Shown: piece by piece, positions 49,205 to 59,700 of the stretch
Position numbering within the stretch: the stretch's first letter is position 1
Layout of the letters: each line of letters begins with the position of its first letter
Origin: Cristatella mucedo
Lineage: Eukaryota > Bryozoa > Phylactolaemata > Cristatellidae
Length of the DNA stretch: 64,000 nt
Assembly: GCA_009760855.2 (NCBI GenBank)
Contig: WPIO01000038.1
Span: forward strand, 1,517,001 to 1,581,000
Reading direction: 5' to 3'
Translations under genes and position numbers: made by a program
The notes under the pieces: generated by a model
What the model saw: the letters and a program-made list of their open reading frames with translations, nothing else
Database searches by the model: none
Told to the model about the DNA's origin: nothing

Positions 49205-52003
49205 AATAACGCCTGCACAGATACGCTGTGCTGCACAGGCGTCGTCTTAAAAAAAGATTTGAGCTAAGCCCATAAATAGTCGGATCGGTACTGACGAACG
49301 CCGGGTGAACTGCCCTTGATTTTGGCGAGCTATTTGCAGAATGCATTCGGTCAGGGATGAGGGGTCCAGCCGGAAATAATCACTGCATACCTCTCTAACA
49401 GGCTGAGTCGTTTAAGACCTTTGACTTATGAGATGCGAAGCGTAGCATTCTGACTAAGCCTTCCAAATTGGCGGACGATGAGTAAAGGGTGTAGCAGCAT
49501 TACTAGACTAGCTTCAACCTCTGCAATGTCTACGGTCGCGTTAAGAATTGCCCCGAACTGCTTACCTTTACTTAAAACCCAAAGTCTTAATAACTTAAGA
49601 TTCTCATGTTGCAATCGACGAAGCTAATTGAGATCATTTGCAGTTTTGTTTCTCTAAATACATATAAAATCCTTTAGGAAAATGCACCAAAGCGAAAACA
49701 GCCTGCGCCTACAACTTGGCCTTGTGCGTCAATCCTTGGAGTTGCCTTGCATTGAGGCCGATTAGATACAAATGAATTAAATGAAAACTAGCATGCAAGA
49801 AGGAAAAACGAAAATATTGATTCCTCAACTGCAATCTTTTCATTGACTTATGTGACCCTAACGGAATGTCTTGAGATCAATTTCAACCGATTGAATCTAT
49901 TTCTCTTACCGACCGCTACGGTATTCTCGTTTCATGCTTGATCAAATTAACCTGGGCAGTTTACTGAGAAACTGTGCAGACAGGTGATGTATTGGAGCAA
50001 GAAACCAGCCAGACATGGTAATGCTAGCGAGAAATTGATTAAAAAGTCTCCCCTTTTACTTCCACCTTGAGTCTACTCTGTCGTGCAAGGCGTGTACGAG
50101 AAAGCCCACGAACGCAAATTCTCTTGTTGTCGTGGCATGACCAGAGCTCTGAAAGACCAGCTCTGCCGCGTGCCGGGCTTGGTGTCTAGCAATGCTTATA
50201 AAGCGCACAGATACGTTTGCACCACCTCAAGCTCATTCATAAAGCTCGCAGATGAATGATTATGCTGGAACGTCACGAGTAACGCTATAATTTGGGCCTG
50301 CCCGACCATAATGGTCATAATTCAGTAATCACAATTCCCTTAAATTGCAAAAACAAGTTTAACTAATATGTGTCGGCTTAGGTTTTGTCCTGAAGGTCAC
50401 CTGATTGAATGTGTAAGCACTAAAATTTGCCGAAATCTGGATGCAAACCAAACTTATTGCGGACTAGGCAATACCTGTTCCCGAAGGAAGTTGTTACCAG
50501 CTTGACGCCAACATAGCGAAAGGGAGGCACTAAAAAGCGAAGTGCTAACGTCCAGAAATGAGGCCTATTTTCTAGAACCATCGCTATCCTCGGATGGTTT
50601 GACTCGACTACTAGACTGGCTTTAATCCCACTAGTCCTATAAGTTGTGCGACAGCAGTGGTGAGATTGGCCACCTGCCACGGAAATATTGTTGGTAAAAG
50701 CATCTGGCAAGCTCACTCGGTGCACTTACCTAAATTAGACTAGCCCAGATGTTAAAAATGCGTTTTGCCTAAGAGGTCAGTGGTGCCATTGATGCGATAG
50801 GTCAAGAACTAACGTGTGCCTAAATAGCAGCCATAGGTTGGTAGACAGCATCTGACTAACGCTAACAGCCGAAGACTTGCTCAAACGTCTGTGCAATAAA
50901 GAGACCTGTATGGGGCGACCGCAATCGTTTATTGATTGTAACAGTATGGGTGCGTGCGCTGTGAAAGTTTAAGCAGCTGCTGCATAGCACTGTGAGGCTT
51001 TTCCTGCCAGCGACCCGAGAAGCCGGGCAGTGCAACCAACGCCTCTAACGGAGCTGTACGGCGGCACCTTAGCCAATTAACGGAACCCTAGTCTGGCTAG
51101 TGATTAATAATAATAAAGATGCACTCGATAAAGCGCTCTCAGAGAACTCAATCTCTTTCTAGGTGCTTTACATTTGCTGGGAACGGAAGCGTGATTGAAT
51201 GGTGAATGCTTTCGCAGCTGGTGGTTGGTGCAGTAAGTGGCACTATCGGCATTACACGTGACTTTGCTAAGGCTACTGAGGCTCAGAGGTCAGGTCAAAT
51301 ACTGTCCCGGCCCCAGCTACGGTTGAGCGTATGACTGCGGACCTGACAAGATTGCCATTGTCCACAGCCGAGCAAATCTTACTGCAGTGACCTTAGGACG
51401 AACCTGCGCATTTTTGTTAGCGATGGCTGTAAGTTTCGCTATCGCCTGGCTACTGCGGCAAGACTCGTGGTTGCAGAAGCACAGCATGTTCCTCTAGTGA
51501 CTTTGGGTAAGCGACGACTATGAGACGCACCACGCCACGAGCAAACTTGCGAGACCGGGTGCAAGTGGGCTTTCTGGGCGTTTGGAGAGCTCGAAGACTC
51601 GGCTCGGTTTCATGAGAGACGCCATTAAAGTCAGTGTATTCTTAGCTCTTGATTGCCAGCTTGAAGCAGAATGCGACACAACCTAGAGTTCAGAGTTGTA
51701 CAGTTTTCTTCTGTGTTCCAGTTGTAGCTTGCTATCTTATTATTTACTCTGATAAATGTTACAGGGCACTGCATGAAGTGACCTTTAGGCTGCCTTTATT
51801 TTCATTTACCAGTATGGGAATCTATCAATCCCGAAAAAGGCAGTGTTATCTCGTCGGCCTCCCATGACTAGTGCAAACTTTTCTTTGTATGTAGTGCTAT
51901 GATAAGCCAATATATCTTGGAAATCCTTGTCGCGTCGGCGATCTAGCATTACGAGTTGTCCCTGCAGGGGTGCTCCGTAACTTAGCCGTTACAGAAGCCA
52001 TGA
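49205..52003. repeat. Segmental duplication, copy 2 (spacer before U4)
   Basis: Partner of 41768-45485. It lacks the LINE B4 fragment and the AT repeat of copy 1 but has its own LINE tail at 51098-51212. No open frame of note; the longest are about 100 codons and not conserved in the partner. Confidence 0.8.
51098..51212 (-). mobile_element. LINE A19: family A tail in spacer copy 2
   Basis: TTAATAATAATAAAGATGCA tail plus CGCTCTCAGAGAACTCAATC and GTGCTTTACATTTGCTG. Independent of A18 because the flanking duplicated sequence lies on opposite sides. Confidence 0.82.
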
Positions 52004-52147
52004 AAATATTTAGATGAGAGCCCGTATAATATTCTGAGCATAACTTGTTACTACTTAAATACTCAATGAATGATGGTCAATATTTCCCTATTTAAATAGG
52101 CAAAGTAGCATGTACCTAAAAATAAAACAGGATCGATAAGTTCCGTG

Positions 52148-52509
52148 TGCACTAATAATAATATAATAATAATAATATTGCACTTGATAAAGCGCCCTCA
52201 GAGAACTTAATCTCTTTCTAGGCGCTTTACATTTGCTGCAAAGTGATATGCAATAGAATAGTAAGTGAAATCATGCTTGAAAAACAAACAAAATGAATAA
52301 TATGGTTAGGGGTGACATGCACAGGGTCAGCATGCAAATGTGGTTAGTGGCAGCCTGCACAGTGTCAGCACGCATAAGCACATCAAGGACGAATCACAGG
52401 GACCCACTAAATGCTGTCCTAAATAGGTGTGTTTTTAAGTTTCTTTTAAATGTGGTCAGGTCAGGGGATGTTCTGACGCAGGTCGGGAGGGAGTTCCAGG
52501 CTTTGGGAG
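52148..52509 (-). mobile_element. LINE A20: family A 3' end, near-identical to A13
   Basis: Matches 22962-23308 with only a handful of substitutions and shares subfamily marks such as TGATATGCAATAGAATAGTA. Truncated just after GAGTTCCAGGCTTTGGGAG, at the start of the U4 upstream module. Confidence 0.9.
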
Positions 52510-53385
52510 TAGTATTTTATATAAACGCCTGAAACAAAACTGAGAGAAAAGTCGGAGACTGCTCGAGAAAGTAAGGAGAGGAGAGACTGGACGACAAAGA
52601 ATGCATCGCTGCGTTGAGATGCATGATTGAGATTAAACGTGAAAGGGAGACTAAGAGTGATAGAGAAATAGGCAGATAGGAAACGTAAAATGTGTATCTG
52701 GCAGGCAGCTTGGGTTTTGATAATTCTTAAAGTGGGTGAAGGAAGTGGCTAGTCGCGTAGGCTTTTAATTAAGCGTTGACCTGTGCAGCTTAGCCATTAG
52801 TAACACTAGGGCGCGGCGATACTACTCAAGGTGGCAGTAAAGTAGAACCGGATACATTAGTTCGGTGATTCCCGCTAGGCTTTAACGACCTTCACTTTTA
52901 ATGCACACTAAATCACCTGCGTTGTAAGCCCTGCAAAAGCTCAGAAGTAAGCCGCTTTGCAGGCGGCGTTTCAGATCAATTACGTTACGGCTATCTGGAC
53001 TCGGCAATGTTAACGGGCAGTCGCCGTTCCACTTACTGACCCGATGGCGCCGTGGGTGGTCCACATTTTGAACCAGGACTCTGTGGGAGATCCACATCGT
53101 GAACCCATCAGCAGCTAAGGATAGGCGTCTGGTTTACGCCTTGCGTATTCATATATATAAGAAACGCCGGCTGGCTGGTATTAGTGCACCTTCGGGGTAG
53201 ACACCTGTTAAGTCTACAACGCGTCTTGCTCACCGACTGTCAGTATAAACTCTGATACGGCAGCTGATTTTACGGGGTACAGTCAGCGATCGGGAAGTGA
53301 GGGTGAATAGAAGTCAGCAGAAGACAGACTACTCCCGCGATTCGTTGAGATCGCTCTCTACAGGTTGGCTCTTAAGTATCTTCAC
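52510..53385 (+). promoter_or_regulatory. U4 upstream module with TATA box
   Basis: Homologous, with indels, to the modules upstream of U1 (27120-27700) and U2 (27840-28695). Shared blocks include the GGTGGTCCACATTTTGAACC region near 53055 and GTGAGGGTG near 53297. A TATA-like ATATATATAA lies at 53151-53160, about 230 bp before the ATG, so transcription would be expected to start near 53180-53190 (inference). The homologous position in U2 reads ACACATACAA, a degraded box. Confidence 0.6.
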
Positions 53386-53755
53386 ATGGCCCTAGCACAG
53401 GGGCGCTGGTGGGCGGAAGGCGATAGTGCAGCATCAGAAATCTGGCAGCCTTCGTTACTAGCTCTCGTTGCTGTCGCTCTAGCAAGCGTGGCCGCGATTA
53501 ACCAGTATCAGAAGAGGAACTACCCGCGAGGGCCTTCCAGGCTGTCTGCATTTCTTGGCTCCATTTCGGAAAAGAATCTTGATTACAAGAACTTGTGGCG
53601 GCGCCAGTTCGGCAGCGTGTACACTCTATTCCTCGGAAGAGCTCGGGCTGTGATAATGACGAACTACGATATTATTTACGACATTTTTGTTCGACAAGCT
53701 GAAATCAGCAGTTCTCGACCGTTTACAGCCCAAGGGAACGAGAGAGACATATCAG
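53386..53755 (+). CDS. U4 exon 1 (signal anchor, hinge, N-terminal beta region)
   Basis: 370 nt, 123 codons plus one base, followed by donor GTGCGTG. It encodes MALAQGRWWAEGD, a hydrophobic anchor, the PRGP hinge and a segment RRQFGSVYTLFLG that matches the conserved 'YGPVFTVYLG' strand of CYP2 enzymes. The length is identical to U2 exon 1. No stop or frameshift is seen. Confidence 0.92.
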
Positions 53756-56700
53756 GTGCGTGAATTGGGCTTTACTTTGTAAGAATATTCTATATGACTA
53801 TGCATCTAATAATATCCGCTAGAAAAAATTATATCAGGTAAATGGTGCATTAGAGGTACCCATATTACACAGTTTTCTTTGATAAGAGACCATGTTAATG
53901 AGCTTCTGAACTTGGAATGCCAACCAAGACTAATAGCCCACATGTCTTTATCCAGGTGTGCGGTGTTTTTAAATAGCGGCAGAAGAGCCTTAAGAGCCGT
54001 CACTCTGATTGCCATGAACTATACAGGATTAACTGATGTAGTACTCAAACCTTCGATACGAGTCTTGAAGATCAGACACATTACCCTTAGTGCTAAAAGC
54101 CGGGAAAGACCCGCTAATATTTCTTTATTAAATGAGACTGTTTGATTCAGCAAGTATGTACTTCACTTTACTTTCGAGTAAAGCATGCAGGATCAAATAA
54201 TGGAGCAAATTTGTGGAGAAAAGAATCATTTATGGCTGCATCTCAAGGATCAATAATATTGTAAAAATGCAGAGTCTGCAGAAACTGCTGTCATGAAATT
54301 AACGAAACAATATTCTATCGCAAGCTCACAACCTCATACCTTCAGTGAAAAAGTGTATAGGTAAATAATGTAATAATAACGCTGTGATTGTAGCCTGGCT
54401 TTGAAGATAAATCTCGCTTAAGTCGTAAACAGAAAAGCGCATTCAATATTCATGAACTGGAAATTATACTGAGAATTTTAGTGTGAATTATAATCGACGC
54501 GAAAATTCACACGAATGAAACGCTTAAGCAACGAGCTCAATGCTATAATGAGCTGTTGAGTTTCTAGCTCTATTTACCCACAGTGCTCATAACCCAGTAG
54601 TTTACTAAGCCGGGATAGCCCAGCAGGTAAGGTGCTCGCTCTTTAAGACTCAGGTTGTGGCTTCGAATCCGGCAATTCTGTACCGCCAACTGTAAATGTT
54701 TGTAGTAACCAGTATGGCTCATGTGCCGCTACGCAAATGAGAATGGTGGATCAGACCAGATTTCTTTTGGTTTATAGGGATTTAAAATTATTTTGGTTTC
54801 GCTAGCCTTCTTACGCTCAGAGTGCGCATGGGAGCACTTCCTACCGAAAACATAGTAAACTCCGAGCATGGCATCGTTTAATAAGCTACGGCCTTGACCA
54901 CGCTCGGCTAGTTCAGAGCAAAGAGTACGACGAGCTGTAGCGGCTTTCGAACTGAAGTCCTTTGTCGCAATATTCTTTATTGAGGATCTTGGTTACATTG
55001 CCAATGGCTTCGCGCGAAGACCGCCCGATGCCAGTAGGCTTTTTTGCGCCAATTAAGCCTGGCTGGCGCTCGCCGGCAGCCGACACTCACTGCGTACGCC
55101 CGGGCCGCACGTGGTGGCCCGTCGTCGTCGTCATCATCCCTTCGCGCAGGCGCCGCTGGCGCTCTGATTGAGATTAAGCCTCGGAAATCCGATTAAGCCA
55201 CCAGCTCTTCGAGGGACTGTCGCTCTTGCAATCGACAAGCTCGTTGTAAAGAACAAACGCTGGTACAAACAAACCACTGCAATGATCCGATGGTACCGAC
55301 CTTGGGCTCGCGATTTCGGCAAGATGCTGTAAAAGCAGCTGCAGTTAGTTCAAGAGACAATTTGGAATGGCTTTATCGCGGCGCTTAGTAACAGCGTTAC
55401 GAGCAAGTGCACGACCGAGCCTATCAAACAGCGCCACCTATTGTCTTTCGCGTCCGTCCACGCGTTTGGCGTTTTTCTTACGTCTATGCATGAGAGTAAA
55501 CTTCTCAACCGGATTTTGCTAGACTCATCAGTGTCAGAGCATGAAAAGCCATTTCGAGGCTCAAGTCATGTTTCGCAGTCATACATGCGGCGACAATCCA
55601 CGCAACTGTTGTCTGCTAGCGCGAACGGGCCAGCTGGATGCAGTTTATTCCTTTATTATAGCCTCTCAACGGGAGTTGAAATGAAAGGTAGTTATTTAGC
55701 GAAGCAGCTTAGCATTTCACCACGATGTCCGTTCACCGGATTAAAACGAATCGTAACTGCAATGCTAGAGGCAAATCGTGCATTAGCTTTTGTGCAACAG
55801 GTAACAATAAACTGCTCTGCAAGAAGTGAGCAACAGGTGCTACCAGGTGAGCCTTGCGCCCTATTCGCCCCTTTTGAAATGCTGGTAAGGCCTAGTCTAG
55901 TTGCAGCCCCTCAAAAAAAATTCTCTAAAGAAGTTCTTGCCTTTTTAAAACTTTTCATGTAAGTAGGTCTAACCGTCTTTAATTTCTCTTTTGATTAGGA
56001 ATTCACGACCCTTGGTATTTCTTTCATCAGCAATTTTACCGATAAGCTGTCGGTATAGAGCACGGCAGGAACCGACGCCTAGCTGGTTTGGTCCAATGGT
56101 TAAAGTGCTCGCCCCCACTAAGGTCTGGCTGAGATCGTGGGCTGGAGCCTCGTGGCATATGTGAAATGCCTAAATAGAAATTAAATTTTATTGTAGCGCT
56201 ATACAAATGAATTATATATAACAATTCACCAAGTAGCTGTACAACTCTTTGCAAGAGTAGCAGCAACACAGAGTAAATGGCTAGCAGGGTTTTGTGCTAT
56301 GATTCCAAGATATGATATATATATATATATATATATATGGAAAGTTTGATAGATAAATAGAGTCGTGCTTCGCCGGCAAAATGTAAAGTCATCATTGTGC
56401 TCACGGAAGCATCGAACAAACTGGTAATATAGGTAGTACAATAAAAAATCCTCGAACTCAACTTTCTCATACTTTAGTACCACTCCAATGACAGTCACAT
56501 AAATTTACACTATAACACTTCTCTTTGAATTAGGACCTTATTCATTTTGACTAAGTTAAACTTTACTCTTTGTAGTTTCAGAATGCTCTCCAAAGTATCC
56601 GGTGGTCAATCGTGCCGAATACAGATGATAAATCTATAAGGATAAGCGTTAAGGCGCTAAATTACCTGAATTGCTCGGAGCTGCTATTTCATAAGGCATC

Positions 56701-59700
56701 ATCAAATCCACAGTAGAGTGATTTTGGGAAAACATTTAATACACAATCGCTATTGGAATTATCTAGTGATGTCAAGGAGGGAATGCAATCGCGCAGCTAT
56801 TAGGGTAAAACTTGCCTAACATTCCTAATAAGAACTTTCGAATGCAGACTAGACGAAACTAATATTTGACTATCAAAATCAGTGAAGTGTTTAATCATTT
56901 GGGCGCCTAAAGTTATTTAAGAGGGATTAGAGCTTCTCCAATACTAGGAAAGTGTTACATGCTTTCTTATGGTGAGACGTAGCAGGTCCATTCCACTAAT
57001 TAGGAGAACACTTAGAACTGATTGTAGGGGTTTGCGACCTTCTTAGCCTTGATAACAAACTGAGGATTCAGCTCGGTAGATATGGTTATCGGGGAAGAAG
57101 AATATCTGGACGCGGTGCATCGCATGCAGTCTGGCAGGAATTATTTTCATAGGCTGACAGGTCAAGCATTTACCGACATCCGAATGCTGCTGACCACTAA
57201 AAAAAAGCCAATTTACCTAGAGCACGAGGTCGGAACTTATCGTAGTCCTAGGCATTGCTTCAGGCTCCCAAGCCTAGACAACTGGATTGACGTGAGCTGA
57301 CAACTTGTCTGCCTGTCCCGCGAACGTGGCTTTTAAACAAATAAAGCAATAGCTCAATTATTTTTTAGGAAGAGGTATGATGTCACCTGACTGGAAAGAG
57401 CAAAGGAAGTTTGCTATATCCGTCCTAAGAGAACAAGGCATGGGAAAGATTGACATGGAACACAAGATACGGGAGGAGATTACGCCGTTCATGAATGAAA
57501 TTGAGAAGCACCAAGGCAGACCAGTGAACCCCGACCTGTATATGCACAGAGCCATTTCAAACATCATCTGCAATCTCGTGCTCGGATCTCGATTCGATTA
57601 TAGCGATCCTGTTTTCAGGACACTTCTGGAAAAGTTTTTAAATCTAACTAGTGTTGCTCGAAAGATGCGCGTCATCAGTTTGATGCCACTTGTAAAAATG
57701 CTCCCAGGTGATATTTTCGGCTACCATCGCTTCGTGGCTGATTCACGTGCCAACGTCGAATTTTTTCTGAATGCGATACGAAAGCATGAAGAGACGCTGG
57801 ACCCACAGTGTCCACTAGACTTTATTGACGCTTATCTGATTGAAATGAGAACGAGGGCTGGCAGCGGACTTCCGTGTTCCTTTGATCGTAAGTAATACGA
57901 GATACGAGTAACCCTGTCCCATACCGAGTCTGCAGGTTTCGGTCCCATTTGAAATACCTCTTGAGATGTATTTGACCTAGTTTCGCGAACCGATGAAGAA
58001 TATAATTTGCTGCTAGGCTGCCTTTGAATGGTAATGCGCCAATTATTTCGTAGGTACATTTAACTGTGTAGAAGTGTGTGTTCTCGTGGTCCCGTGTATT
58101 TCTGCCTGTTTGAGCACACGTGCATTCGTGTCCCCGTTACTGTGTGCATTTGTAGAAAAGTATATACCAGTCGAGACAAAAACGTACGTGTACAAATTTC
58201 CATGTGATGGCATTCTATTGGATGGCCAATTACAAAATGTTTGTATTTTCAACCAGGTGAAGCTAGAAAGATAATTCTGTTCTTTATTGTGGGACATATC
58301 TGCACAAACCGGAAGTTGTGTGTGTAATTTTAGCTACATATGAACAATTAACGAATAATAATAATCTTTTTAATCAGTTTATAAACGCTGCATATAGCAC
58401 TTAGTATAAAGCCTATAAAGTTTATCAAACAATTAAGATGCTTTCTTTAAAAGAAATTATATTGGTCTTTGCCTAGGTCACGTTGTCAATTATTTGGCGA
58501 AAATAATGTGAGTAATAGCCCTCCTATTGCGTGTTAGGATATTTAAGTATCTGAGTTCGCTGATGCTGAAACTTTGCTCGTTCGAGTATTTGTGTCTCGT
58601 GTATGAGTTGTGAAAATACTATTTACGTCTCTTAAGATGATGCTTTGACGATCAGGAAGTTCCACAATGCTCTAGATGTTATCTAATCTGCATATAATCT
58701 TGTAGTTACCTTGCCACTGGTCAGTATCCTTGCCACACATCTCGAGCCTCCACATTGTCACTTTGTCTTCTTCCAAATAACATCAAAAGAAGGTGACTGC
58801 AGCAACTAAAGGTCCATGCAACCATCGATAGCCTTAAGACTCTGATGGAATGTAGTTCAGGTTAGACAATAGTGCTCGCAATACATCATTACTATTGTAA
58901 ATCGCAATTCAAAAGCACACTTTTATAAGAACAACCCATGTTTTCCAAAGGTTGTAGAGCAGGTGAGCTGAAGTGCTACACAACCAAGAGGAACGCTTGA
59001 GATGACCGGGACACCAGCAATCAGGGTCCTTGATATGAGCATCCAACCGGCACACTGGCCGGCCATTCTGAATTCATGAAGCTTCTGCGTTTCAACGCTT
59101 AACTGAACCTACAGCTGGATGCTGTGATAAGTGACACCTAGAGCTTTCTTTGCCTGTTCGCTGCTGGATTAATCGAGGAGCAGTGAGCCAGGACCGGCAT
59201 CTTTAAATATAATTCAACAAAATATTATTCATTTATATAGCGCCCCAAGAGAACTTAATCTATATTCAGGCGCTTCACATACGTCTCGGGGTCGAACCCA
59301 CGACCTCGGTCAGACCTTGGTCGGGGCGATCACCTTAGCCGCTAGACCAAACCAGCTCGGCAACTTTACACCTACCTCAACCTATCTGAGGCCTTGCCGT
59401 GTTCACCAATAAGAATGTATCAAGCACATGGAGCTGTAACTGATGATGAGAATAGGCTGAAAATCTTTCGGCCTTTCATCCGGTCAATTAAATTGACAAT
59501 CCCAAATTAATTGCACTACTCGTTCACATTTTTACTCACCTATTATTCAGCAGTGTCTCGTTGCTTTCGGTGAGAATGGGTATTTGAATTCGGTCAGTAC
59601 GATGCAGTAGGTTCGGATTTTGCATGCTGAAGCTATTTCATTTTGGCCGCCTAATATTAGTCGATCACGTTTGCAGGTCATAAGAAAACGAAACGCGTGA

